From assembly GCA_009692365.1 (NCBI GenBank), contig SHZJ01000030.1, forward strand, positions 1 through 42,819: a DNA stretch of 42,819 bases, in the 5' to 3' direction. The stretch comes from Gammaproteobacteria bacterium. Lineage in GTDB: Bacteria > Pseudomonadota > Gammaproteobacteria > Ga0077536. The notes under the pieces were generated by a model that had not been told where the DNA came from, ran no database searches, and was given only the letters and a program-made list of their open reading frames with translations. Numbering within the stretch: the first letter of the stretch is position 1; each line of letters begins with the position of its first letter. Shown here in pieces: positions 1-9,287 of the stretch. The translations under genes and the position numbers were made by a program.

Positions 1-1
1 A

Positions 2-541
2 GCCGCGCCGGCTAAAGCCGCGCCGGCTAAAGCTGCGCCGGCTAAAGCCGCGCCGGCTAAAGCCGCGCCGGCTAAAGCTGCGCCGGCTAAAGCCGCGCCG
101 GCTAAAGCCGCGCCGGCCACAGCCGCGCCGGCTAAAGCTGCGCCGGCTAAAGCCGCGCCGGCCACAGCCGCGCCGGCCAAGGCCGCGCCGGCTAAAGCTG
201 CGCCGGCTAAAGCTGCGCCGGCCACAGCCGCGCCGGCCAAGGCCGCGCCGGCTAAAGTCGCGCCGGCTAAAGCCGCGCCGGCCACAGCCGCGCCGGCCAA
301 GGCCGCGCCGGCTAAAGCCGCGCCGGCTAAAGCCGCGCCGGCTAAAGCCGCGCCGGCCACAGCCGCGCCGGCCAAGGCCGCGCCGGCCACAGCCGCGCCG
401 GCCAAGGCCGCGCCGGCCAAGGCCGCGCCGGCCAAGGCTGCGCCGGCCACAGCCGCGCCGGCTAAAGCTGCGCCGGCCACAGCTGCGCCGGCCAAAGCTG
501 CGCCGGCCAAAGCTGCGCCGGCCACAGCTGCGCCGGCGCCC
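2..541 (+). repeat. 15-bp coding minisatellite, 36 units (AAPAK/AAPAT)
   Basis: The consensus unit is gccgcgccggctaaa, with synonymous variation at codons 1 and 4. The last codon is Lys (aaa/aag) or Thr (aca). By hand count Thr ends units 8, 11, 15, 19, 24, 26, 30, 32 and 35. Units 9-20 show a 60-bp higher-order period with the pattern K-K-T-K, suggesting expansion by four-unit blocks. Unit 18 has one change to Val (gtc). All units keep the reading frame. The array continues beyond the left edge of the window, so the total copy number is unknown. Confidence 0.97.
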
Positions 542-1216
542 AAGCCAGCAGAACTTGCCACTCAGTCGGCATCGCCACCTAAGCACCCCCAGCCCACGAG
601 CACCAGGACGCAGCCGCCAAAAGCGACCGGTACCAAAGCGGTCGTAGCCACCACCTCGGGACCGCAGAACCCAACACCAAAGCTGGTCGCGGCACCGGCG
701 GCGGACAGTCAAAAACCCAAAACCAAGCTAGACTCGCCGCCCAAAGCCAGTCCCGCTAGTCAAGACAAGGCAGTATTTCGGAAGGTGACAAATTTAGACG
801 AAGTCGAACTCCCGGCGGGTTACGTACCGACCCCCACCGAGGAATATATGAGTCCGCTCCAGTTGGCCTACTTCCGGAACAAACTGGAAACCATGCGGCG
901 CGAAAAAATCCACGATGCGCAGGGAACCCTAGAACACCTGCGGACCGAAACCCGCGATGTGGGCGACGAAGCGGAGCGTGCCAGCCGCGAAGCCGACAAC
1001 ATTCTGGAACTGCGCGCTCGCGATCGGGAGCGCAAGCTGCTGAAAAAAATTGGTGAATCCCTCCGCCGCATCGAAGATGGCTCGTATGGTTTTTGCGAAG
1101 AAACCGGCGAAGAAATCGGTCTTGGCAGACTGGAGGCGCGACCCACGGCCCATTTGACGGTTGATGCGCAGGAGCGGCGGGAAATGTTTCAGAAACAATT
1201 CCGTGACGACCGCTGA
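2..1216 (+). CDS. dksA: DksA-family RNA polymerase-binding regulator with a long AAPAK-repeat N-terminal extension (5' end outside the window)
   Basis: The frame is open from base 2, the first complete codon, to TGA at 1214-1216, so the gene begins before the window. It starts with 36 AAPAK/AAPAT units, then a Pro/Lys/Thr-rich linker to about base 784, then a DksA domain: a coiled coil containing LELRARDRERKLLKKI and a zinc-finger-like end with GLGRLEARPTA. DksA proteins enter the RNA polymerase secondary channel and act with ppGpp. The four zinc cysteines of E. coli DksA are here Cys-Thr-Thr-Ala (FCEET, LTVDA), the pattern of zinc-independent variants such as Pseudomonas DksA2. The coiled-coil tip reads DEAERA, where E. 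coli has DPVDRA, so the key Asp74 position is Glu. A GTG at 785 could be mistaken for the start, but the open frame upstream argues for one fused protein. The low-complexity Ala/Lys/Pro region recalls AlgP-like and histone-H1-like tails and may bind nucleic acid (inference). Confidence 0.85.
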   Translation, partial: AAPAKAAPAKAAPAKAAPAKAAPAKAAPAKAAPAKAAPATAAPAKAAPAKAAPATAAPAKAAPAKAAPAKAAPATAAPAKAAPAKVAPAKAAPATAAPAKAAPAKAAPAKAAPAKAAPATAAPAKAAPATAAPAKAAPAKAAPAKAAPATAAPAKAAPATAAPAKAAPAKAAPATAAPAPKPAELATQSASPPKHPQPTSTRTQPPKATGTKAVVATTSGPQNPTPKLVAAPAADSQKPKTKLDSPPKASPASQDKAVFRKVTNLDEVELPAGYVPTPTEEYMSPLQLAYFRNKLETMRREKIHDAQGTLEHLRTETRDVGDEAERASREADNILELRARDRERKLLKKIGESLRRIEDGSYGFCEETGEEIGLGRLEARPTAHLTVDAQERREMFQKQFRDDR

Positions 1217-1374
1217 ACGAGCGAGCCAACCAGCAGCCGCGGCGGTTTGAGATGTTCCGTGAACACGCAGCAAACCGCAGTACGCTCACCCGCTGCGCCC
1301 TCAGCCCCGCGGTAGGGTTGCGCGCGGGCTGGCCACACGACCTGCGCGCCGCCCGGCCGCGCGGATAAGCCCAG

Positions 1375-2775
1375 ATGGCCGGTGAACAAATCTTGGTGGT
1401 CGAGGACCAACGTGCAGCAGCCGGTGCGCTAAAGATGCGCTTGCGCGGGCTAGGTTATGACGTGGTCGCCATCGCCAGAGATGGCGCCGAGGCCATTGAG
1501 AAGGCCTCCGAACTCCAGCCCGCCCTGATCCTGATGGATATCCGGCTCGGCGAGGGCATGGACGGTATTGAAGCCGCCCGCCGCATTCGCATTAAATCCA
1601 ACATCCCGTTGGTGTACCTGTCGGCGCACGCCGATCAAAAACTGCTCGCGCGCGCACGCGCCACCCGCCCGGCAGGTTTCATCAACAAGCCCTTTACAAC
1701 CAAAGACCTGCTGACCGCGATCGACTTCGCCTTGAATGGCAATCCCATCACAGCCGGCGCGATAGTGGTGCCCATCCCGGAGGAGAGGCCGCAGCCCGAC
1801 GACACCGACGGCCTCGTGACCACGGACGGCGAAGGCAGAATCAGTTTTGCCAACCGTGCCGCCGAACGTTTGATCGGCGTTAGCCGCCGCCAGTTGATCG
1901 ACCGTCCCATCGCCGAACTGCTGGCCAAGCTTTACGACGCCGGCGAGGGGGAGGCCACGCGGTGGGTACACAAAGCGATGCAGGGCGACGGTGAGCAAAG
2001 CCTGCGCCGCAGCGTGTCCCGAGGCGATACGTCACGGCAACAACTGGACCTCCTAACGCCCCTGTTTGACGCTCGTGGCCAGAGCTACGGGGTGGCGCTG
2101 CGCCTGGTGACCCACGCCCGAGCGCGCGTTGAACGCCGAGTCGGCAACGGCTTGGAAGCCGCCTTGGTGCAGGCGCTGGACGCAACGCCCAACGGCGTGC
2201 TGAGCGTCAACGCCGAACTGCGGATCGAACACCTAAACCGCAGCGCGCGCGAGATTCTGGCCCGCAACCGGGGCCTGGAAATTCGCAATGGCGCACTGTT
2301 TCTGTTGGATAAGCTGCTGGACCAGCGCTTACGCGAGTTCGTTCGGGTCGCCATCCAGCGCGGGCGAGAGCAGACCAGCGCGGCCACCGGTGCCATGTTT
2401 GTGCGGGCCCCGATGTCGGGCGAACACGTTGAACTGATCGTCGCCCCCGTGCCCTCCCAGACGCTCGCGGAACAACAGGCGCGGGTGGTCATCTATCTCT
2501 TCGATGCCAATAGCCCTCGCAATGTTTCACACGACCTTCTGACTGGGCTTTATGGTTTAACCCAAACCGAAGCCAAGCTGGTGCAGTTGATGAGCAACGG
2601 GATGACGCTGGACGAGGTCGGCCAGGAGTTGGAGATCTCGGTCAACACGGTGCGCACGCATCTCAAGCACGTTTTTCACAAAACCGGCCTGAACCGGCAA
2701 ACCGAGCTCATCCAACGCATCGGCTGCGGCCCCGCGTCACTGCTCGTCGGTCTTTCCCCACCGCCACGCCACTAG
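1375..2775 (+). CDS. Response regulator with REC, PAS-like sensor region and LuxR-type HTH
   Basis: The protein has 466 residues. Residues 5-120 are a receiver domain with ILVVED at the start, phospho-acceptor Asp55 in LILMD, and the conserved Lys in FINKPF. The middle, about 145-370, has two PAS-like stretches (TDGEGRISFANRAAERLIG; then ALDATPNGVLSVNAELRIEH). The C-terminus, about 395-455, is a LuxR/GerE helix-turn-helix with LTQTEAKLVQL and ISVNTVRTHLKHVFHKTGL. The combination implies a DNA-binding regulator that receives both phosphorylation and a ligand or redox cue. No partner histidine kinase is adjacent. The ATG at 1375 immediately precedes the receiver fold, so the start is sound although the ribosome site is weak. 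The signal and targets cannot be inferred. Confidence 0.85.
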   Translation: MAGEQILVVEDQRAAAGALKMRLRGLGYDVVAIARDGAEAIEKASELQPALILMDIRLGEGMDGIEAARRIRIKSNIPLVYLSAHADQKLLARARATRPAGFINKPFTTKDLLTAIDFALNGNPITAGAIVVPIPEERPQPDDTDGLVTTDGEGRISFANRAAERLIGVSRRQLIDRPIAELLAKLYDAGEGEATRWVHKAMQGDGEQSLRRSVSRGDTSRQQLDLLTPLFDARGQSYGVALRLVTHARARVERRVGNGLEAALVQALDATPNGVLSVNAELRIEHLNRSAREILARNRGLEIRNGALFLLDKLLDQRLREFVRVAIQRGREQTSAATGAMFVRAPMSGEHVELIVAPVPSQTLAEQQARVVIYLFDANSPRNVSHDLLTGLYGLTQTEAKLVQLMSNGMTLDEVGQELEISVNTVRTHLKHVFHKTGLNRQTELIQRIGCGPASLLVGLSPPPRH

Positions 2776-2800
2776 GCCGCTCCCACCCAAAAAACCTGTC

Positions 2801-5800
2801 TTAGCCTGAGTTCGCTAACGCGCCGTTGCGCGGCTCATACGCCCATTCTCGCCAGCCATCGAGTAGGGGGAAATACAACGCTAAATAGATGGGCTGGGGG
2901 CCCAATTGGCTGAGCAGGTCGGCGTAACGCGTGAGTTGGGGCCGATAGCGCACCACCTCCGAATCCATAAACGCCTCTGGCGAACCGCCGAGGTGCTCGC
3001 CGGTCTTGAAATCGATGATCCAGCGAACGCCCTGCGCCGTCACGAAAGTGCGGTCCAGCACGGCCTGCGTCAGGGCGCCGTCCAGCACGCCGGCGAGCGG
3101 GTACTCGCTGGCCGCCGCGCCATGCTCGGCGCTTAAAATCCAGCGCCCGCGCGCGCTGCGCAGGGTGGTGGTCAAGGCGTCTAAACAGCGCGCGCTCGCC
3201 GCCGGCAGCGCGGCCTGTGCGAGCCCACGCGCCCGCAGCTCGCCTTCGATAAATCCCCGACTGGCCGCAACCTTAGCGGCATCCCAAGCGCTCGCCCCCT
3301 CGTGTGCTATCAGTTGCAGCAGCAGATGGGTGACCGTCCCAATATGTTTGGCCGCCGGGGTTGCCCAATCAAAGACGAGTTCCGGATCCCCGCCGGTAAG
3401 CCCTGCGCCCCAATCGCCCGGCTGGGGCAGACTGAGCGGCGATAGCCGCCGCCTAGCCACCGGCGGCACACCCTGCGTGGGGGGGCTTGCCAAGGGCACG
3501 CTGGCGGCAAAATCATCCCCTATCTGGCGCCACAACAAGCTGAGAAAACTGTGTTTGATAGGAGTCATCTGCGCCCCCGCTGTAGCGCGGAGTTGACGCC
3601 CGCACAGGTGCAGTTCGGCGCGCGCGCGGGTCATCGCGACGTAGAGCAAACGACGGTCCTCGGCCTGCTGTTCCGCCCGCTCCAAGCCGCGCACAAACTC
3701 ATAGGCGCCCCCGTGGTCGGCGCCGGCGGCCGGCAGCGGCGCCATCAGCAAGCGGGGGTCGGGCAGGCGCTCGTGTTCATGCCACACCACCGGGGCGCGC
3801 CGCTCAACGTGCACTTTCCGGTCGAGGCCCGGCAGAATGACCACGTCGAACTCCAGCCCTTTGGCGCGGTGGATGGTCATCAGGCTCACCGGCGTGCCCT
3901 CGGTGCGTGGCACGGGCGCAAACCGCCGGCTCACAAAGTCCTGCAGCGCCGTGGGCGAGAAATTGGGCGTGCGTTGCTCAAACTCTGCCAGCAGCTCGAA
4001 ATAACGCCCGACGCTGCGCAAGTCGTCGGCGTCGGCCACGGCGGGACCGTGGAGGTCCAGCCACACGCGCTCCACCAGCCACGCCCACGGCACGCGGCGT
4101 GCCTGGGCCATGCCGGGCGCCAGCACCGCGCTGAGCGCCACGATCCGGGCACAGTCGTCAGGGCTTAGTTGGGCTAGCACTGCGGCGTCGCGCAGCACCG
4201 TCCACAGCGGCGCGCGCGCGGCGGCCGTGACCAGCGTTAGCAAGGCCGTCAACGACACGCCGCACCACGGCGCCCGCAGCACGGCCAGCCACGCGGTGCT
4301 ATCGCTGGCGTGCATCAGGGCGCGCGTTAGCACCAGCAAATCGTTGACGACCGGCACGTTGAGCAGCGCCGTTACGTCCGCCGCCGCCACCGGAATGTCG
4401 CTGGCTGCCAGCAGCGCCGGCAAGCTGCCCAGATGCGCGCGACTGCGCACTAGCACCCCGATGGTGGCGTCCGGCCACCGCGCACGGGTTGTGCGAATGA
4501 TCGCGAGAACTTGACGGGCCTCCGCGCCGGCTTCGGTAGGCGACACGCCGTACACCCTCACCGCCTCCCCGCCGCCGGCCGCGCGGGTCGCCACTAAGCC
4601 GGTGAACACGGGTAAGCGCAGGGCCGCCCCGGCAAACACCCCGGGCAGGGCTGAGTTTAGCCAGTCGATGAGTGGCTCGACCGTGCGAAAGTTAGCGCGC
4701 AAGGCTAAGCGTTCAAGCGGCACCTCGCCGAAACGTTGCGCGTGATGTAACGACCGAAACAGCCCCACCTCGGCCTGCCGAAAGCGGTAGATCGACTGCA
4801 GCGGATCACCCACCAAAAATAGGGTCCGGCCATCGCTGCCGGTCCAGCCAGCCACCAGCGCCTTAAAAAAATCGAACTGACTGCGCGAGGTATCCTGAAA
4901 CTCATCCACCAGCAAGTGCTCCAGCTGGTAGTCAAAGGCGAGCGCGAAATCGCTGGGCGCGCCCGGCGCCCCCAACGCCCGCTGCGCGGCGGCGGCCACG
5001 GCGGTGAAGTCGCAGCGCCGATGCTCTAAAAACACGAGATCCAGCGTTGCAGCGGCGAGCTTGAGGAGTTTTAACAAGGCCTCGATGGCCGCCCATTCCT
5101 CGTCCTTGAAACGCCCTGCAGGCAGCGCGCGGAGCCCGTGTAGGTGGGCGCAGAATGCCGGCGCCTCGCGCAGCAAGTCACGCAAGTCCGCAAACCAGGC
5201 TTTAAATTCGCGCGCGCCAACCTCCGGCACGCCCTGGTTGATGGTGACGCTCGCCCGGAGCTCGCCTTTTTGGGTCAGCAGCAGTTCGGCCAAGCCACGC
5301 GCGGCCGCAGCATCCAGTTGCGCTAAATCGAACCCGGCCAGTGCCGCGATAGCGCACAGCGGGTCCCGCCCCTGCATCAGGTTGCCGGCGCGGCGGGCGA
5401 ACGCTGTGAGCGAGGCGTGGTAGGCGCCCGCCAACTGGCTGGGCAGCAAACTCAGTTCAACCGCCATGGCCGCGCCGATCGCCAGTTCGCTCGCGTCCCG
5501 CGAGGGCCCGTTCACCACCCGGCGCAGCCACTGCTCGCGTCTGGGGAGCAGTTCTTTGAGCAGCGCCTCGGCGTGCGGCCAGTGGTTGTCCAGCACCGCC
5601 AAGGCGGGCGCCACCAGCGCGCCGTACTGCGCGTCGTCTAGGCTTGCAAGGGTTTCGCGCGCGGCTTGGGTATATAGGTCGTCGTTGTCTTCGGTGGCGA
5701 TCAAGCTGGCGGCGGCGCCCACGCTGACCGGCAGTCGGCCCACTAAACTGCCCGCGAGCGCATCGATCGTCTGAATGCGCAGCCGCCCTGGTCGCGCCAG

Positions 5801-6121
5801 TAGCTGCCAATCCAGAGCCGCATCGCGGGCCCGCACGGCGGCGGCCAAGTGCCAAGTCAGCGCCGCGTGGGGCGCCAAGGGAACGGGCTCATCAACGCTG
5901 GCCAATGCCTCCAACACCCGGCCCCGTAATTCTTCTACCGCTTTGCGAGTGAACGTTACCGCCAACACGCTTTCCGGTTGCGCGACCCGCGCCAGCAGCA
6001 CCAGCAGACGCTGGGTCAGGAGGGAGGTCTTGCCGGATCCCGCCAAGGCTTCAACCAAAAAAGAGCGGCCCGGATCGAGCGCGCGCGCGCGCGCTGCGGC
6101 GTCGTCTTTAAGCATCGTCAT
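2801..6121 (-). CDS. addA: AddA-type UvrD/RecB-like helicase-nuclease
   Basis: This is a superfamily 1A helicase of about 1106 residues. Walker A is GSGKT (28-32) in EALAGSGKTSLL. Motif Ia is AVTFTRKAVEELRGRV, motif II LLVDEFQDTSRSQ, motif III FLVGDPLQSIYRFRQ, motif IV LRANFRT, motif V SLMTIHRAKGLEFDVV and motif VI LLYVAMTRARAELHL. The C-terminus carries a PD-(D/E)XK nuclease core with IIDFKTGEHLGG around residue 1036. With its partner it should resect double-strand breaks for recombination, replacing RecBCD. The start at 6121 (MTMLKDD) is chosen because a gaggg/gagg ribosome site lies just upstream. An in-frame start at 6142 is also possible. The gene is downstream of, and coupled to, the AddB-like gene with a short overlap, the arrangement of beta- and gammaproteobacterial pairs that lack RecBCD. 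Confidence 0.9.
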   Translation of the reverse strand: MTMLKDDAAARARALDPGRSFLVEALAGSGKTSLLTQRLLVLLARVAQPESVLAVTFTRKAVEELRGRVLEALASVDEPVPLAPHAALTWHLAAAVRARDAALDWQLLARPGRLRIQTIDALAGSLVGRLPVSVGAAASLIATEDNDDLYTQAARETLASLDDAQYGALVAPALAVLDNHWPHAEALLKELLPRREQWLRRVVNGPSRDASELAIGAAMAVELSLLPSQLAGAYHASLTAFARRAGNLMQGRDPLCAIAALAGFDLAQLDAAAARGLAELLLTQKGELRASVTINQGVPEVGAREFKAWFADLRDLLREAPAFCAHLHGLRALPAGRFKDEEWAAIEALLKLLKLAAATLDLVFLEHRRCDFTAVAAAAQRALGAPGAPSDFALAFDYQLEHLLVDEFQDTSRSQFDFFKALVAGWTGSDGRTLFLVGDPLQSIYRFRQAEVGLFRSLHHAQRFGEVPLERLALRANFRTVEPLIDWLNSALPGVFAGAALRLPVFTGLVATRAAGGGEAVRVYGVSPTEAGAEARQVLAIIRTTRARWPDATIGVLVRSRAHLGSLPALLAASDIPVAAADVTALLNVPVVNDLLVLTRALMHASDSTAWLAVLRAPWCGVSLTALLTLVTAAARAPLWTVLRDAAVLAQLSPDDCARIVALSAVLAPGMAQARRVPWAWLVERVWLDLHGPAVADADDLRSVGRYFELLAEFEQRTPNFSPTALQDFVSRRFAPVPRTEGTPVSLMTIHRAKGLEFDVVILPGLDRKVHVERRAPVVWHEHERLPDPRLLMAPLPAAGADHGGAYEFVRGLERAEQQAEDRRLLYVAMTRARAELHLCGRQLRATAGAQMTPIKHSFLSLLWRQIGDDFAASVPLASPPTQGVPPVARRRLSPLSLPQPGDWGAGLTGGDPELVFDWATPAAKHIGTVTHLLLQLIAHEGASAWDAAKVAASRGFIEGELRARGLAQAALPAASARCLDALTTTLRSARGRWILSAEHGAAASEYPLAGVLDGALTQAVLDRTFVTAQGVRWIIDFKTGEHLGGSPEAFMDSEVVRYRPQLTRYADLLSQLGPQPIYLALYFPLLDGWREWAYEPRNGALANSG

Positions 6122-8693
6122 CCTCACCCTCGGTCTCCCCACTCAGGTCCCCGGCCGTGCGTTCGTCGATCCGACACAGGCTTTTGAAATTACAGTGCCG
6201 GCAGGTCGGCGCGCCGCGCACCGGATCCACCCGCGCGTCGCCGGCCATAAAGTTACCGGCCAGCGCCTCCAACACGCCCCGCCACTGCGCCACTTGCGCC
6301 TCCAAGAACACCCCCGTGGTGGTGTCGAGCAGCCCTTTGGGCTCGGTAATAAAGCCGCACTTGCCGCGCTGAACGCCCGCAATAGCGATGCCCGCCAACG
6401 CGGCCGGATGCTCTGCTAGCGCGTAGAGCAGCAGTTGCGGCGCGCTGGGACGCGGCCCTAGCCAATCGCTGCGCTTGCTGTCACCGGTTTTGTAATCGAT
6501 GACCAACACGCGCCCGTCGGCCAGGAGGTCGAGGCGATCGATACGGATCTGCAGGCGTAAGCCGCCCAGCGCAAGCTCGTGCGGGCTCTCCCATGCCAGC
6601 ACCTCAAAGGGCGGCCGGGCTGAATCGTGCACCAGCCACTCGCGCACCAGCGCCCCCAGCCGGACGCTTTCCAGCGCCGCCAGCGGCGGGGTCATGCCCG
6701 GCCAGGCGGCCAGGGTGTGGTCCACCGCGCGGCCGATTTTCTGCTGCAGCTCGCCCTCGCTTAGCGCCCGTAGCGCTGCCTGCGTGCGCACCGTGGCCCA
6801 CAGCGCCGCCAGCGTTGCATGCACCAAATCGCCGCGCTCACGCGCGTCCAGCCCCGGGGTACGGGCTTCGATGATGCCGGCCCGCAGGCGATGCTGGGCA
6901 AACGCCCGGAAGGGACAGGCCGCCTGATCGCGCAGTACGCTCACCCCGCCGGCCAGCTCGCCCGCCGCCAAGGGCGGGACCGGGGTCGTGTCGCGGGGCA
7001 CCAGCGCGACGCCCACGCTGCGTGCTTGCCACAAGGTGAAAAGGCTGCGGGCAAGGGCCGGCGCCCGCGGCAAGCCGGCCAGTGCGGGGCTGGGCCGCAG
7101 CGGGGTATCTCGAGCGCTCGTGGCGTAGCTCCACACGCAGGTGTGCGCTTGCGCCACCAACGCCGACAGGCACGCGTTTTGATAGAGCCCGTCGCGGGCC
7201 GGCACGCAGCCCGGCACCCCGGCTTGGCGCAGCGCCACGAGCGACAACAGGGGATTAGGCCGCGGCACTGCAGGAAACATCCCGTCGCTCAGGCTCAACA
7301 CCCAAGCCGCACTCGGCGCCACCACGGCGGCTTCTTCGATGGTCAAAATCTCGATGGCGTCCAGCGCGGCCGGCAGCGTCAGACCACTGCGCCCGGCGAT
7401 CGCGCTTAAATGTCCCCACGCCCCCGCAGCGCTCTGGGCGGGCAGTACCGCATCCAACCCGGCAACCGTCTCGAAGGCGCGCCGCAAACCTTCAACGGCG
7501 GCCTGTTCCATGGGCGCCAGCGCGCCATCACCCGGCCAGCCAACGGCCAGCAGGCGTTGCTGGGCGCTCAGCATCCAAGCCTGCAGGGACTGCCGGCGAG
7601 GTGCGCTGGCCGCGAGGGCCAGCACGGCGCTTAGCCGCCGCGCGAACGCCGGCACCGCCGTACGGGCGAGCGCCTGCAGTGCGTGCGCATCGATCCCGCC
7701 CGTGCGCCCTGCCAGCAGGCGCGCTGCGAACTCGGCGTGCGCGCCGAGTTGCCCCTCAGCCGTGGCCCAGTAGGGACTTTGCAGCAATGCGGCCGCCTCG
7801 GCGTCGGTCAAGCGCGCCGGTAAGCGCAACACCAGCAGGGCATGGGCCACGACCGCGCTACCGGCGAGCCTAGCCGGCGGGGCGCCGCACCACGGTTCGG
7901 GTTGCCGGTCGCTCGTGCGCGGCAGGTGCAGCGCGAGTCGGCGCCGGGCCGCGTGGGCCGCAAACGCTGTGGCGACTTCGGCATTGGGACACACCACCGC
8001 CACCGTCCACCCGTCGGCTGCGGCCCGCCGGGCCAGAGCCCAGTCGCTCGCCGCGCCAAATTCATCTTCTTGATCGACAAACACTCGAACCTCGGGCGGG
8101 GTGGCGCGCGGGCCAAAAACAGGCGCCCGAACCCCCAGCGCGACCAGCGCGGGACCGGCCGGACCAAAGCCCCGGAACTCGCTCGGGTGCTGCGGCTGGA
8201 AGCCAGCCGCCACACAGGCGCGCAGCAATTCGGGCGGGGCGGCTGCGCGCAATTGCGCGCAGCGCGCCTCAAACCACTCGTGCCAGGTGTGAAACGCCGC
8301 CTGCTCGGGCGAACTCAAGCTGCTGGCCACGGGCCGGCGATCGAGCTGCCACACGTGGGTCTTCAGGTGGGCGTCCAAGGCCAAGCTGGCGAGCAGTTCG
8401 CCCTGGGCAGGATCGGTGCCGGGCGCTGCTCGGATGGCTTCCAACCACAGCGCCCGGGTCTGGGCGGCGGAGAGTATGAAATCTGCCGCGAGCGGTAAGC
8501 GCCGTTGGAGCCGGGCTGTCCGAGTGGCATTTTCTAGCCACGGGTCGAAAGCCAGACACTCGGCGCTGACCCACGCACTGAGCCCCGCGGCGCACGCGCG
8601 GCGCGCGGCATCCCGGCGCCACGCCGCGGCGAGGCGTGCGCTCGGCACGACGCACGTGGGATGGACAAAATTGCCGGCGAGTGTTGCGGTCAC
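6108..8693 (-). CDS. addB: AddB-like DNA repair nuclease subunit (PD-(D/E)XK, probable iron-sulfur cluster)
   Basis: The protein has 861 residues and starts at GTG 8693. It resembles the 'probable DNA repair protein' partner of AddA: a RecB/AddB-like inactive helicase body without a Walker A motif. The C-terminal nuclease has LQIRIDRLDLL followed by VLVIDYKTG (about 732-736) and QLLLYAL. A cysteine in QAACPFRAFAQHRL (near 585) and the trio C831, C834, C840 in CRHCNFKSLC form the AddB-type four-cysteine staple for a 4Fe-4S cluster. The stop lies within the first codons region of addA, with the two genes overlapping or nearly so, implying translational coupling and a stoichiometric complex. It is divergent from rsd across 123 bp. 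Confidence 0.85.
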   Translation of the reverse strand: MTATLAGNFVHPTCVVPSARLAAAWRRDAARRACAAGLSAWVSAECLAFDPWLENATRTARLQRRLPLAADFILSAAQTRALWLEAIRAAPGTDPAQGELLASLALDAHLKTHVWQLDRRPVASSLSSPEQAAFHTWHEWFEARCAQLRAAAPPELLRACVAAGFQPQHPSEFRGFGPAGPALVALGVRAPVFGPRATPPEVRVFVDQEDEFGAASDWALARRAAADGWTVAVVCPNAEVATAFAAHAARRRLALHLPRTSDRQPEPWCGAPPARLAGSAVVAHALLVLRLPARLTDAEAAALLQSPYWATAEGQLGAHAEFAARLLAGRTGGIDAHALQALARTAVPAFARRLSAVLALAASAPRRQSLQAWMLSAQQRLLAVGWPGDGALAPMEQAAVEGLRRAFETVAGLDAVLPAQSAAGAWGHLSAIAGRSGLTLPAALDAIEILTIEEAAVVAPSAAWVLSLSDGMFPAVPRPNPLLSLVALRQAGVPGCVPARDGLYQNACLSALVAQAHTCVWSYATSARDTPLRPSPALAGLPRAPALARSLFTLWQARSVGVALVPRDTTPVPPLAAGELAGGVSVLRDQAACPFRAFAQHRLRAGIIEARTPGLDARERGDLVHATLAALWATVRTQAALRALSEGELQQKIGRAVDHTLAAWPGMTPPLAALESVRLGALVREWLVHDSARPPFEVLAWESPHELALGGLRLQIRIDRLDLLADGRVLVIDYKTGDSKRSDWLGPRPSAPQLLLYALAEHPAALAGIAIAGVQRGKCGFITEPKGLLDTTTGVFLEAQVAQWRGVLEALAGNFMAGDARVDPVRGAPTCRHCNFKSLCRIDERTAGDLSGETEGEDDDA

Positions 8694-8816
8694 TGGGTTG
8701 CCCCGAAATTTTTGGTTTTTTACCCAGCCCGTGCGCCGCCGCTAAGCGCCGCGTGCGCAGGCGGATGATGCGGGGTAGAGTGCGCCGCAGTAAATTCACC
8801 AGAGCAGAACGCCGCC

Positions 8817-9281
8817 ATGAGGAAAACTGACCCCAGCGCTCGGCATCCCCGTCTGGGTACCCGCAAGATGATCGACGACATGCTGGAACAGCGCCAGCGG
8901 ATGCTGGCCCTGTTATGGGATTTATCGCAAATGGGCCTCGCGCAGACCGACGAGCACAGCCGCGAGACCCTCGACGAATTCCTCAGCATCCTCGTCGACT
9001 ACATCGCCGCCGGCCACTTTGGACTCTACGGTCGCATTGCTGCCGGTAACGAACGGCGCACCCCGGTGACGCAAACGGCGGGGGAAATTTATCCTCGCAT
9101 CGCCGACAGCACCGCACTGGCGGTCGATTTTGCCGAACGCTATGAGCGCGCCGATGAGCAAACGCTGTGTGCCAAGCTCACCACCGACCTCTCTGAGTTA
9201 GGCGAAGCCCTCAGCGACCGCATCGAGCTGGAAGACCGCCTGATCCGCGCCTTACTAGGCGCAGACGAACGAGCTGCCTAG
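8817..9281 (+). CDS. rsd: Rsd/AlgQ family anti-sigma-70 factor
   Basis: The protein has 154 residues, the usual family length. The central LDEFLSILVDYIAAGHFGLY closely matches Rsd's LDDFCQSLVDYLSAGHFSIY, and LSELGEALSDRIELEDRLI matches LSDIGEALEARFVLEDKLI (comparison from memory). Rsd/AlgQ is an all-helical cytoplasmic protein that binds RNA polymerase sigma-70 region 4 and shifts polymerase towards alternative sigma factors. In Pseudomonas, algQ regulates alginate and virulence genes and sits in the alg regulatory neighbourhood with algP. Here algR/algZ homologues follow about 1.2 kb downstream, so the context fits. The first 20 residues are basic and variable. Start ATG 8817. Confidence 0.9.
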   Translation: MRKTDPSARHPRLGTRKMIDDMLEQRQRMLALLWDLSQMGLAQTDEHSRETLDEFLSILVDYIAAGHFGLYGRIAAGNERRTPVTQTAGEIYPRIADSTALAVDFAERYERADEQTLCAKLTTDLSELGEALSDRIELEDRLIRALLGADERAA

Positions 9282-9287
9282 GGGCGG

